From NCBI GenBank assembly GCA_029204225.1, contig CM055114.1, positions 10,441,948 through 10,505,947 of the forward strand: a stretch of 64,000 nucleotides of DNA, read 5' to 3'. Source of the stretch: Diphasiastrum complanatum (Eukaryota; Streptophyta; Lycopodiopsida; Lycopodiales; Lycopodiaceae). Each line of letters starts with the position of its first letter. The first letter of the stretch is position 1. Positions 1 through 12,355 of the stretch are shown here, in pieces. Under the pieces are notes generated by a model. The model was not told the DNA's origin, did no database searches, and saw only the letters and a list, made by a program, of their open reading frames with translations. A program made the translations under genes and the position numbers.

Positions 1-1079
1 TGAAAAATGTTTATGGCCTTAAACAAGAGCCATGTGTGTGGTATAGGATTGATGCATACTTTTGTTTTAAGGAGATGATGAAAATACACTCCGACTATAT
101 GTCTTGTGCTTTGATGGTGTAATTGCTTTGGTGGCACTCTATGTTGATGACTTTTTTAATCACTGGAAATAATCAAGATGTGATAGACATGATCAAGACT
201 AAAATCTTATGAATCAACTTGAGATGACGGATCTCAACCTAATATGCATTATTATCTCGGAGTGAAAGTGTGGCACAAAGAACATGCGGTGGGGTAAACT
301 CAAGTCGAGCATGTTAGGGAATTGATGCATAGGTTCAAGCTGCAAGATTGTCAGCCAGTGAACACACCTTTTGAGCCAAATAAAAGGCTTTTCAAGCTTG
401 ATGAGTCATAGTCATTTGATGCTACATTGTATAGACAATTGGTGGAAAGCTTGATCTATCTTACCACAACTAATCCAAATATATTTTATGCTATCAGTAT
501 TGTGAGTCAGTTTATGGCATCTCCTTCTGAAACACATTGGAAGGTAGCCAAGCACATTTTGTAGTATGTTAAGGGCACTTCCGACTATGGCTTAGTATAC
601 ATGAAGCAAGATGGATTACCTAAGATTTGTGGTTTTGTGGATGTGGATTAGGGAGGTGACTATGATGATCACAAGTCAACCACATGGTGTGTTTTTCAAT
701 TTTGTGGTAGTTGCTTTTCTTGGTCCAGTAAGAAGCAAAATACAGTTGCTCTATCCACAACAGAAGCCAAGTATAACGCAATGTGTAGTGCAACACAAGG
801 CAAATGTTGGAGGAAACTGATGTGAACCTGGAAAATCCCACAACTATATATAGTCATAGTCAGAGTGGCATTCAGCTAGAGAAGAATCAGATGTTCCATG
901 CCAGAACCAAACACATCGAAATTCACTATAACTTTATACATGAGAGATTGTTGAATAGAAAAATAAATGTTGTTGATTGTAGTACAGACAAACAACTAGC
1001 TGATATTTTCACTAAGCCACTCATTAGAGAAAAGTTTGATAGATTTAGATCAAAGCTTTATGTACTTAAAGCTTGTTGA
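1..1079 (+). pseudogene. Ty1/copia pol 3' end: reverse transcriptase and RNase H, degenerate
   Basis: This is the C-terminal part of a copia polyprotein, cut by the window edge. Reading + with frame changes gives NVYGLKQEPCVWY, then a YVDD box (LYVDD near 140), and then RNase H. The RNase H part ends with SHSQSGIQLEKNQMFHARTK, HIEIHYNFIHE and LADIFTKPL. The encoded enzyme would copy element RNA into cDNA in cytoplasmic particles. At least three in-frame stops (for example TAG near 410, 562 and 649) and several frameshifts show it is dead. Only the last part, about 804-1079, stays open. The PPT-like stretch and LTR start follow immediately, so this is the 3' end of an element inserted downstream of the P450 remnant. 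Confidence 0.9.
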
Positions 1080-1125
1080 CTTTGATGCTCTATATAAGTT
1101 TGGATGAAAAGTAAAGTCTACCTTT

Positions 1126-1440
1126 AGGGAGAGTTAAAATAAAAGTACGTCTACTATATCGATGTACTGTGGGTCCAACATGAGAAGAGGACCAATTGTA
1201 TGTATGATGAGGCAGTCAAGGGGACATGCGTTCAGTCAATAGTAGCACCGGCCATGCATGGATTGCACAAAAAATCCTATATGTATAGTGCTATGAGCTT
1301 TTGAAATACAACTTTTCTATATAGAGTTTATTGGGTAATTTTATGTCCATGCCTATATGTGATCCTGTTAGACGTGAATTTTAACTAAAGCAATATGTAC
1401 TATATGAAACTATGGTTTCACATCCAATTTGTAGAAGTTG
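1126..1440 (+). mobile_element. PPT and probable 3' LTR of the first copia element
   Basis: A purine tract (TTTAGGGAGAG) 45 bases after the RNase H stop is followed by TTAAAATAAAAG, the usual start of a plant copia LTR. A TATA-like CTATATAG lies near 1316. The right end is not defined because no second LTR is in the window. The P450 remnant begins by about 1460-1590, so the LTR probably ends before that. Confidence 0.5.
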
Positions 1441-1591
1441 TTCTTGATGTTCATTTTATATCAAGCCTGTAACATCACAAAGATAGATAGCAACCAAGGT
1501 TGACAAAAAACAGGTACCTTCATGAAAGATCCATCATCAACATCATCTATGCTAGTTTTATACAAACACTCTAGTAAAGAGGAGTTATGAC

Positions 1592-3226
1592 CTTCGTAGT
1601 TTTTATCTTCTGTTACTTGGCGTGTCAAGAAGGGAACAATATTTGCCAGACTCATGGTTTCTTGAATAACCTGCAACCAAGTAGTTAAGGTCCTGTAAAA
1701 CATCGGCATGCACTGCTTGCCTTAACAATTTCCATGATGGTATTCATAGCACAGACTTAACTCGTTATCCTTTAGAGCTGACGCTCTTGTGCATATAGCA
1801 ATTGCTTTCAAGAAGGCAGCTCGGCCGCGTAATGACCGAATACTGCTAGAAATTACAAACTAGCGAAGGAAGAAGTGAATATGTTTCTTACTGTTGAACT
1901 GAGTGGCATATTTGCGATATCCATCCAAGATAATGGATCCTCAGATGAAATCTTTCCCATTCTGATAGTGTCTTGCTCAGCCTGCGAAGCGTGTAGAATA
2001 TGAAATTAAAACTATGAAAACAAGCGTGCCAATTTGCAGAAAATTTACGGAACATGCTCCAAAGTTTTGACTGAGCAATAGTAATTTTCGAGCTTATCAG
2101 AATTTATGAACTTCTGATGGATTATATGCAGCTTAGAGAACAATTGAGATGTTAAGGCAGAAACCTTGACTTGTTGGAAAAAATATGCTGATTTTCTCCC
2201 AAAAACTTTACTAGCCACACACAAGCAACACCGCGGGGGAGTGAAATCCAGCAAACATCAGTCCGCACAACACCGTTTCCAGTATATGGTCCTCAATCTT
2301 CTCGCCATTATCATTCTCTATTTCCATCAGTGTATCAAGTAAGCATTTTCCTTTGATTTCTCTAACCTCCTTTTCTTCACCGTAGCTGAGAAAGCTTCCG
2401 AAATTTTCTGCGTTTTCTGATCACAGATAAGAAAGGTCCATATTAAGAATGCTGCATTCATCGCAGTATGCTATACAGGGTTACCAAAACTGTGAGTTGA
2501 ATTCACTTTAAAGGGTGCTAAATACCTCGAGAGCCATGTGGTAGCTTGTTCCTGGAATGTTAAATTGCATGAACGTTCCCATCCCTTTGGTGATATAGCT
2601 AAAATCGTCCATCATTTTCATTGTCTCAGGAGATGGTGCCATGCCAGCGATGAAGTCCACAGCTGTGTGAAAGGTTAACTATAATGGGTAACCAATTCAG
2701 TCAGACTTCACACCAAAGCTGCATCAAATTTCCTAAATATTGAAGTTCATGTCCGCAAGAAGTGATCATAGCAACGCTTAGCCTATTGAAGCATTCTCAT
2801 AAATAATGGAGCTCGGTGAATGTTCACAATTGCAGCAGAATATTATACAGAACTATCCGCTTTCGCCAAACAGATTATTACAAGCTATAGCTTACATTCT
2901 ACATTAAACTGAAGATCATATGCATACCTTCTTGGCTTCTTGATATGCGACCACACATGGCTGAACCTAGAACCCATCTCGTGATCCTATCAATTTTTGC
3001 AATCTTGTTCCGTGGCAATTCAGAACGACCAGTTTTGTGCAATTTGGCTAGCATCTCTTGGGACATGTCGGTGCGGGGAAGGCTCACCAGCCTAGTTATT
3101 GTCGGAGGGTCGAATACCTCAATTGACTTGCTCCGTGTAGCTAACACAAATCTGGCAGCTTCTGGAGTGGACATCACAATAGTAGGATGGCCCATCAAGT
3201 GAGTACGAGAAGTACGACCATATCTG
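1592..3226 (-). pseudogene. Cytochrome P450 pseudogene (CYP85-clan-like), five internal exons
   Basis: Five exon-like blocks on the minus strand have GT/AG borders. 3226-2928 reads RYGRTSRTHLMGHPTIVM and STPEAARFVLATRSK. 2662-2526 reads FSYITKGMGTFMQFNIPGTS, a typical segment of ABA 8'-hydroxylase and brassinosteroid-type P450s. About 2415-2165 holds the I-helix, with FAGFHSPAV where AG[HE][DE]T is expected. 1981-1892 reads DPLSWMDIANMPLSS. 1670-1592 is the K helix, where the ExxR motif is broken (ETMS). Two or three frameshifts lie in the I-helix exon. The N-terminal membrane-anchor exon and the heme-binding exon (FxxGxxxCxG) are absent, and both flanks are copia DNA. The original enzyme would have been an ER monooxygenase of hormone or terpenoid metabolism. 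The clan is inferred from motifs; the subfamily is not determined. Confidence 0.85.
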
Positions 3227-3245
3227 TCAAATTACAGAGCTTCAT

Positions 3246-3330
3246 GCTTCAATGGGAGTGACTTCATGCTACTGAACAAAACATCTAGCTTCAAACGGGA
3301 GTGACTTCACGCTACTGAACAAAACATCTA
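3246..3330. repeat. Direct tandem duplication of about 42-43 bp
   Basis: Two adjacent copies begin GCTTCAA and contain GGGAGTGACTTCA, then GCTACTGAACAAAACATCTA. They differ at about four positions. The duplication lies exactly where the P450 remnant meets the copia RT fragment. Confidence 0.85.
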
Positions 3331-3339
3331 GAATAAGGT

Positions 3340-4820
3340 AGGTAGTTATAATATTGATCATGATCATACGGGGGAAAAGGGAGCCAACATAGACCTGGCG
3401 ATGCGCTGGGAGTAGAATTGGGCTGGACCCTAGCTGAATGAAGTCAATCCCTTGTTGTTGAGCATATCCTTTTGCCATTAACCTTGCCTTGTACTTGTTG
3501 ATAGATCCATCTTGGTTTGTCTTCACCTTGAAGATCCATTTCTCTTGATGTTCTCCTTGGCTTTTGACTTGATGAAGGTCCATCATCACCACCATCCAAG
3601 GTAGGATCCTTCTCATCAACATCAAGAATGTTAGATCCATCCACTCTACCATCAATCATGCTTGAAGACACCTTTGGAATGTTCCCCTCATAAAAAATGA
3701 CATCTCTACCAACAATCACTCTGTTAGTAGAAGGAATGTAAACCTTGTAGGCTTTACTCACCTCACTATATCCAACAAATATACCTCTTCTTGAAAATGG
3801 ATCCTCCTTGGTCCTATCATCAAGAGTAATGTTGACATAGCATGTGCATCCAAAGGTTCTTAGAAAGTTGACACTCGGCCTCCTCTTGAATAGCATCTCA
3901 AAAGGTGTCCTTCCATCCAAAATAGCATTCGGCCACCTATTGCACAAGAAATTGGCACACAACAAAGCTTGATCCCAAAATGGTTTGTCAAGATCAGCAC
4001 TTAACCTCATAGCTTTTGCACTTTCACATAAAGTCCTATTCTTCCTTTCAGCAACTCCATTTTGTTGTGGGGTCCTTGATGTTGTATACTCCCTCTTGAT
4101 CCCATGCTCATCACAAAGGACTTGAACTTGTTAGATATGTACTCACCACCATTGTCACCTCTCAAGCACTTGATCTTTGTGGAAAATTGGTTCTCCCTTG
4201 CATTCTTGAACTTGACAAAGACATCATACACTTCATCCTTGCTCTTTAGTAGATAGATCCAAGAAAATCTACTAAAATCATCAATGAATGCTACATACAT
4301 CTTAGCTCCACTATTGCTAATTGTAGTAAATCCATGAATATCCGAATGTACAAGTTGAAAAGGCTTTGTAGATCTAGAAATAGATCTAGTATAAGGTAGT
4401 CTATGTGACTTAGACAAATCACAAGACTAACAAACATGCTTGATATCACTTAAGGAAACTTGGAAGACCAATCACAACCTTCTTTCTTGCCATTACCTCC
4501 AATGACTTGAAGTTGAGGTGTCCCATCCTTTTGTGCCAAACCTCTTGAATAGAAATTTGCTCCCTTGCAACAGATCCAACTTGGTTAGCAATAACACAAG
4601 CATCTAATTTGAACAACTTCCCTTGTCTTTTACCTTTTCCAATCAAGACATCCTTCCTTTTGATCAAACAAGCATCTCCATCAAGGTCCACCTTGAGGCC
4701 TTTACTTAGCATTTGGCTCACACTAAGTAAATTCTTGGTAATAGATGGAATAAACAAGACATCCTCCAAATGAACATTCTTTAATAGACTCCTTGTCCCA
4801 TTTAAAAATTGTAGGTCCAA
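3340..4820 (-). pseudogene. Ty1/copia pol fragment: GAG-pre-integrase, integrase, start of RT
   Basis: In minus-strand order: 4820-4446 is the GAG-pre-integrase domain (NLLSVSQML, WHKRMGHLNFKSLEVMA). 4417-4007 is the integrase core with HSDIHGF, DDFSRFSWIYLL and LRGDNGGEY, giving the two catalytic aspartates. After a frameshift near 4125, the third acidic residue follows in TPQQNGVAERKNRTL. 4010-3660 is the integrase C-terminus (FWDQALLCANFL, TPFEMLFKRRPS, FGCTCYVN). 3560-3440 is the start of RT ([20 protein letters not shown]). RT stops after about 60 residues at the junction with the duplication near 3340. Protease, gag and RNase H are missing. The element is a truncated, inactive copy. Confidence 0.92.
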
Positions 4821-5689
<869 letters not shown>

Positions 5690-6063
5690 CAATCTCACTT
5701 TCCTCTTGTGAAGCCGAGTACAAGGCCTTAACTTCAACAACAAAAGAACTCCTTTGGCTAAAAAGACTTTTGGAGGAGCTTCAAGTGATGAAGGTCGAGG
5801 AGATCCCTTGCATCTATTGTGACAATCAAGCATCTCAACAAATTGCTACAAATCCTATCTTCCATGCTAGAACAAAGCATATTGAGATAGCTCATCACTT
5901 CGTGAGGGAGAAGATGCAATCCAAGGAGGTACAACTTCATCATGTGCCATCATCCGAGTGCATAGTTGATATCTTAACCAAGCCTTTGGCTAAAGATCCT
6001 TTTTTCAAGTTAAGATTTACTCTTGGAATTGTATATAGATGTACATTAGATTTACCAAGTTAG
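5690..6063 (+). pseudogene. Ty1/copia RNase H C-terminus
   Basis: Reading + gives ISLSSCEAEYKALTSTTKE, then CIYCDNQASQQIATNPIFHA, RTKHIEIAHHFVREK and DILTKPLAKDPFFKLR. These are the last catalytic part and tail of copia RNase H. The fragment starts at the (GA)n tract and ends at a normal stop, with a PPT and LTR start 14 bases later. The rest of pol is absent upstream, so only the 3' end of the element survives here. Confidence 0.92.
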
Positions 6064-6065
6064 AA

Positions 6066-6550
6066 TTGAGGAAGAGTGTTAAAAATGTCACTTCTAACTT
6101 GATGTAATATGGTTAAACTTGAGATCTAGATTATGTTGAGATCTCACACATAAGAGTCTATTCCCACGTGTGAAAGGAATTAGAAAAAGTACTTGTATAA
6201 AGTTAGATCCATTTTAGATCAATCTACACAAGTGTGAACGTGACTTTTGAGTAGAATCTTGGAGTCATTTTGGTCAAACCCCTTGTTAGTTTTGTGGTAT
6301 TACATCTATTTATCTTGCTAAATAGTTAGAGATTTGCATCTAGATCAAGATCTAGTCAATAGAACTTGATGAATCCTTTGATTTGCAATCAATAACTCTT
6401 GTAGATTGATTAGTACAATCAATCATTGTCCTAAAATCGTAAAATTGACACCCACATCTTGAAAAAACTTTTTGTATTGATTTTGGTTGCCTTCCAAGTG
6501 TTGTTGCAAGCCTTCTTATGATTGTGACTTCCAAATAAAGGACTTGTTGG
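6066..6550 (+). mobile_element. PPT and 3' LTR start of the second copia fragment
   Basis: ATTGAGGAAGAG at 6066-6077 is a polypurine tract. It is followed by TGTTAAAAATGTCAC, a canonical copia LTR start. The LTR includes TTGTATAAAG near 6194 as a possible TATA element. Its right end is uncertain because no partner LTR or target duplication can be matched; 6550 is a guess. Confidence 0.55.
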
Positions 6551-7223
6551 TTCTATGAGAAATGTTTGAGTATGCTTTCACTATTGTGTCCTAACTCTTT
6601 ATCCTTCCCTACTAGAGCTCCAATGGCCAAAAAATATTATTTTTTCCTATCTTCTTATTTTGTGTCTTTTTGTGCTCTAACTCATTAACATCTTGATCTA
6701 TCTTAGGTCTTGTCTTTGGAATGAGATATAGATATTGTTTGGTTGAACATCTTACTCTTTTATTAAAAAATATAGTGTTTTGGTAATTCATGACACTCCC
6801 AACAAAATCTTTTCTATTATCTATAGATCAACTGATTCCTAAATTCCACTAGACTCGTAAACAACCTCTCTCAAATAGCCTTTTTCCCAACAATTGTGCG
6901 TCCTCTGCTACCATTTCAATACCCGATATCAGTCAAAAATTATTGAAGGAATGGCTTTCTATTTCAAACTCTCCTCATTCTGCTATTAAAATTGGATGAC
7001 ATGTAAGGGTATAAAGAGTTGTTTACTTCTCTAAAAAAGAGGTGGAATGGATTAGATATTGCCAGAGGTGAGAGCCTTATTTCAAACTAGTCGACGCATT
7101 CAAATACTTGGTGTAGGAAATGATAAGACATTTCTACCCTTGAAACTAAAGTAGTCATTACGGTTGGAAAAATAAGTTGTCCCTACTACAACTCAAAAGA
7201 AGAAACACCAAAACACATAATTT
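6551..7223. other. AT-rich intergenic DNA; no gene seen
   Basis: No coding block, RNA gene or clear repeat boundary is visible. Part may belong to the preceding copia LTR. Confidence 0.4.
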
Positions 7224-8333
7224 TTGCTTGCAAAGGTTATACTTGGAAGTAAATTTTACTTTTCATACCAAGTATACCTCCTCATCCAACATTCCATTAA
7301 GAAAAGTAGATTTAACATCCATTTTCTAGATCTTCCAACCATAAAATGTAGAAATGGCAATAATAGTATGTACTATGGTGACCATCTTAGCTACAGGTGT
7401 GAAGGTTTCCTCAAAATCAATTGCTCAAATCCTCTCGCAGCTAGTCGTGCTTTATAATTGTTGAGCTGCCCATTCGTTCCATACTTCACCTTATAAATCC
7501 ATTTGCAAGAGATAGGTGTCTTACCATCAGGTAGTTCAACCAAGTCCCATGTCATGTTCTTCATTATGGCTTCCATTTCTGTCTCCATAGCTGCTCGCCA
7601 TTCCTTGTGCTCCTTTGTTTCGTCAAATCAATTAGGTTCTTGAGTTTTCAGTATTGTATCCATTAAAGATAGGTTCATCTCTGGCCTTTGAGGGGGTTTT
7701 TGATCGACCTCTTAAGATCTCTCTGTTTGCTAGATTTGGGAATCCCTCCCTTCTTCATGTCACCTATTACCTTCAAGTATCATTTCAGTAACCGTCTTGG
7801 AGACTGCGGCTTTGGTCTTCTCTTTTTCTCCTAGATCTTCCACATCCACATCAGCTTCCTACTTTACTTTCACATGTGCTCCATCATCCAAAAGATCATA
7901 AATCATTCCATCTTGTTCGTGCTTTCCCATATCATCAAAAATTGCATCTCTAAAAACAATGAGCTTTTATGCGTCCTTATCATACATCCTGTATTCCTTA
8001 GCCTTCTCATCATAGCCAAGAAAAATGCACTTAATAGCCTTTGCATCAAGTTTTCTTCTTTTTTTCATCAGGGATATGCGCATAAGCATCACAACCAAAT
8101 ACTCTCAAGTGAGAAACATTGGGTTTCTTTCTAGTAAATGATTCATAAGGTATCATACCTTCCACCGACTTCGTAATTATATTAGCACATAAGTAATCAC
8201 TCCGGGATAGCTCCTTTCTCATCAAATTATAAAAACTATCATTTTCTACATGCCCAATTATCACTTTGTTTCTGTTTTTCTGCAACAAACCACCAGTGCA
8301 TAGGGTCCTAAAGAGAGAGGGAAAGTCCTCCAA
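7224..8333 (-). pseudogene. Ty1/copia integrase-RT fragment, same family as the 19.5-23 kb element
   Basis: On the minus strand, 8250-8050 encodes TKSVEGMIPYESFTRKKPN and VSHLRVFGCDAYAHIPDEKK, the integrase C-terminus. 7588-7391 encodes METEMEAIMKNMTWDLVELP and CKWIYKVKYGTNGQLNNYKA, the RT start. The DNA and peptides align with about 20030-21000 of the better preserved element. The linker between the two domains (7600-8040) is full of stops and frameshifts. RT is cut off after its first third, at about 7224. There is no catalytic YVDD. This is an older, dead relative. Confidence 0.9.
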
Positions 8334-8762
<429 letters not shown>

Positions 8763-8879
8763 TAGGCTGTCATGGAGAAAATCTGATTCGAGATTTTTTA
8801 TTGGGCCACGTATGCCCTAGAATTTCATTGACGTGCATAGCGAAAGAATTAGACGTGCGATGTCAAAGAACTTCCTAGA

Positions 8880-9240
8880 AAGAGAAAATTTGCGAACCTT
8901 CGAGAGGGAGAGCGTATTGCGTGAGAGAGAGATAGCCGAGAAAGAGAGAGATTAAGGGGAAAGGAGCAGCTACTATAGGGAAAGGAGCAGCGATGGCGAG
9001 CGAGATAGGAGCACCGATGGCCACGAGTGAGCGAGCAGCAACCCCAGCGAGGAGCAGAGGCGAGCGAGGACCGTCAACAAGAGGATGGCTTATCCGGAGA
9101 AAGAGAGGGGAGCAGCAGGATAGGTGAGAGAGAGAGAGAGAGGGCGGGGATAGAGCATAGGAAGAGAGAGCAAGGTGACATGGTGAGAGAGCGTAGAGAG
9201 AGATAGAGAGAGAGCGGGGAGAGGGGGAGAGACGGTGAGC
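8880..9240 (+). repeat. Purine-rich imperfect GA/GAGC region
   Basis: The plus strand is strongly purine-biased, with many short GAGAGA runs and repeated GGAGCAGC, GCGAGCGA and AGCGGGGA words. It looks like an older, mutated GA array or 5'-leader-like DNA lying between two perfect GA tracts. No open frame here resembles a protein. Confidence 0.6.
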
Positions 9241-9313
9241 ATAGAGGTTTTTGTTAGGTTTTTAGGGTTAGAGTTTTTTTAGGGTTGTGGGATAAAAAAT
9301 AGCCATAAAGTGA

Positions 9314-9496
<183 letters not shown>

Positions 9497-9499
9497 TGT

Positions 9500-11280
9500 T
9501 TCTCCACCAAATCTGGATCTGTTTCTTCCTACCTCCTCTATGACTGAGGACACCCACCCACTAGCCTCCCTTGCAAGTTTTCTATCACAAGAAATGGTGC
9601 ACATAGCCTCACCAAAAGCTCTTCTCAAAAACTTCAAAAAATTGATTTTTTTTTCACATAAATGCTCATTCTCCATGCATGCTTCACCAAATCTTGTTCT
9701 ATAACTTTCACTGAGGGCACCCCACTACCCACAAGCTAAGTATGAAGTTGTTCAGGCTGATTAACAATGGTTTATGAACTTTTCAGTTTTATGACACTTT
9801 TTCTTCACAAAAAATCACCAACTTTCTGCGCTTGGTGCACTCACACCCCTCTGCCTTTCCACAAACCACTTCACAACTGCTTTATTGATGTTATGTAAAA
9901 TGAAGAGTGATGTTTAGTATTGAACTTGTAACAAAAAAGCCTCACAACCACTTGGTTGTCTAAGACATGTAAACATTGTTATCAAAAACTTATTTGCAAA
10001 CATGTTTGCTTATTTGTAGCCACTTTTTGTGAGGTTAAGTTGTGAGACACGGAAATTAGCCAAATCTAGACAATCTAGATCGTAACAAAAATTTTGAGGG
10101 CCGAAGTCCATTGATTCCACAAACCTTATTCTTTAATTATATCTCCCTTGAACATTTATGAAGCTAAATTAGTATGATTGTTCTTTTCTCAACTGAAAAA
10201 GTATCTTATAGTTGTTGTGAAAATCTCAAGAAAATTTTCCTTTGTATTCTTGGGGACTCCATTCTCCATAGCATTTTGCATTCTAAGAGCATTGCCAGGC
10301 ATTATTCTATTTATCCCATGGGTTCGCAAGTCTAATACCTTGCTCACCATTTTTGTTTTTCGTTTTTGTTTTAGGAAACAAAAAAAACGGCAAGGCCAAT
10401 GAGGTATTTACATTGGGCAAAGTCTCATAAAGAGACGCTACTTGCTACTATAAGGTAATGCCTTTTCCAACTTTTTTCCATTAATTGTTTTTACTAGGAA
10501 GGCATGAATTCATAGAAATAAAGAAAATGAGAGGGCCTTGGTTTTTGTATCAGGTAAAGTCCTCTCTCATGAAAAAAATTTCTGGCATAAAAATAACGGC
10601 CCTACTAGGAAACATTACATGGTGTGAGGGCCCATGCTCGAGGGCAAGAGGCTTTAAGGGCTTGAATACAACGTAAAGTTCTCGAGGGCAAGGACTCAAA
10701 TATGAGAAGGGACTTTACAAGACATTAAAATTGAGGCTCTATCAAAAGGGACTTTACTGCATACCTATACTCCATGAATGAGTATCCAATTATGAACTAA
10801 CATGTTTTGTAGTAAGTAGTGATTGGAACTTCCGTTTTTCTCCATTAGGTTAGGGGTCTAGACTCACAAACGAGAACAAACATCAAAAGAGAAAAAATGA
10901 TTATCAATTAAAATGCGTATCTAACTCATCAAGTACTTATGTGATTTTCTAGATACGATGCTTTTTTATCTTGAGTGCTTTGATATGGATATTATTCCAT
11001 GTTGGTCTCATTGGATTCATAATAGATGAATAAATTTTAAATCTTACATTGGTAGGAAAGAGTACATCACTACACAACCACATATTTTATGCACAAAAGT
11101 GTACAACACAAAAATGCACAAAAGTGTACAACACTAGACTTGAACCTACATGAGATCCAAGCCCCAAGTATGTATCAGCAAGATTCGAGCCTGCATTAGC
11201 ATGGCATTAATTTCCCTCTTACCCAGCTCGTTCAACTATCCTTGACGAGTTATGAATTTTGGAAACCAGAATTGCACTAC
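9500..11280. other. No gene recognised
   Basis: This is mostly AT-rich DNA with scattered stops in all frames. Near 10630-10690 the word CTCGAGGGCAAG occurs twice. A short open stretch at 9500-9700 follows the GA tract but has no recognisable homology. Confidence 0.45.
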
Positions 11281-11291
11281 ATGAAGTGAAT

Positions 11292-11575
11292 CCAAGGGTT
11301 GGCTCGGTTGGTTAGCTTGGCATCCAAAGTTTCTTTGGTCCCAGGTTCAATCCACCCTTGGAAACCAAGATGCACAATGTGAAATGGGGTTGGCTCAGCT
11401 ACCCTCGTAGCTTAGCATCCAAAGTTTCTTTGGTCCCAAGTTCGAGACTCTCCTTGGAAACCAAGAAGCACTTCATGAGGTGTGTTGGTCATCTTTGGAT
11501 GCATCCAAAGTTCCTTTGGTCTCAAGTTAGAGACTCCCTTTGGAAACCAAGAGGCATTACATGACATTTTTGCCA
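11292..11575 (+). repeat. Cluster of three tRNA-derived SINE-like repeats
   Basis: Three head-to-tail imperfect copies of 80-95 bp start near 11292, 11385 and 11483. Each carries GCATCCAAAGTT[TC]CTTTGGTC and ends with CTTGGAAACCAAG or close to it. The first has a pol III A-box-like TGGCTCGGTTGGTTAG (from 11300) and a B-box-like GGTTCAATCC (from 11344), spaced 44 bp as in a tRNA gene. Bases 11293-11299 (CAAGGGT) pair with 11354-11360 (ACCCTTG), like an acceptor stem. The anticodon and T stems do not fold, so it is not a working tRNA gene. A partial copy may precede it at 11255-11285. Confidence 0.65.
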
Positions 11576-11712
11576 ATTGCATCACTATCAAACTTGAAAA
11601 ACAACAAAGTGTGGGACTAGTCATTTCAAGTGACTCTAGTGGCGGTTAACCGTTACTTGCTTTCCAATTCACATGACACCACCCTTGCTTTCATCATAGT
11701 GCAAAAGCGGAA

Positions 11713-11716
<4 letters not shown>

Positions 11717-11759
<43 letters not shown>

Positions 11760-11770
11760 ACACACACACA
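11717..11770 (+). repeat. Compound (GA)n(CA)n microsatellite
   Basis: About 40 bp of GA are followed by about 14 bp of CA. Confidence 0.97.
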
Positions 11771-12269
11771 GGCCTGTAAACAAGATGCCGATGCAGTGTG
11801 ATATCTAGAGATGCTGCCCAAAAGAAGGTACTTCTCCCATACCCAACACACATACACACACATGGCTGCTGCAACACCCAAGAATTAAAAAGATCTCGTT
11901 CTTATAAGTTGCAACAAGTGCATCATTTCCAGGTTGCAGTGCAAAGTTGATGGTTGGAGAAACGTTTTGAAGGGGTAAACAGATGCGGATGAGGATAAGG
12001 TGAGGGTGGATGAGAGCTATTCCAGAGAACAAATGCGAAAACAGATCAGCGGATCATGCCTTCCTGGTGGAAAATATCCTGGCCAATGCATTGGAATGCA
12101 GCACAGGAGACTGAACAGAATGCACAAGTTCAGCCCATCATTCTCAAGCACAAATATGTTGTTGGCCTCTTTGCTTTCCTCGTGTGCATTGATCTGGTGA
12201 GTGGATCGATCTCTGGTATTTCCGTCAATTTTCTTAAATTGGATAAATCATGCATTAGTACTTCTGCGC

Positions 12270-12270
<1 letters not shown>

Positions 12271-12349
<79 letters not shown>
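12271..12349 (+). repeat. (GA)n microsatellite, about 79 bp, intronic
   Basis: A perfect GA run lies between the first two exon-like blocks of the unrecognised gene remnant. Confidence 0.97.

Positions 12350-12355
<6 letters not shown>

Noticed and set aside
6350-6810. LTR right end at 6800, read as ACACTCCCAACA against the TGTTAAAAA start
   Set aside because: The terminal inverted repeat match is weak and there is no target duplication or partner LTR, so the end was left undefined.
9240-9300. Plant telomere-like TTTAGGG words
   Set aside because: Only two or three imperfect copies in a T/G-rich stretch; not a tandem telomeric array.
11100-11245. A second tRNA-like stretch on the minus strand (GGCTCGAATCTTG with GAGCTGGGTAAGAGGG)
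   Set aside because: A B-box-like and a D-arm-like word are present, but stems do not form and no second copy was found in the window.
11292-11365. A functional tRNA gene
   Set aside because: Box spacing and the acceptor stem look right, but the anticodon and T stems cannot form, so it is treated as a SINE-like repeat.
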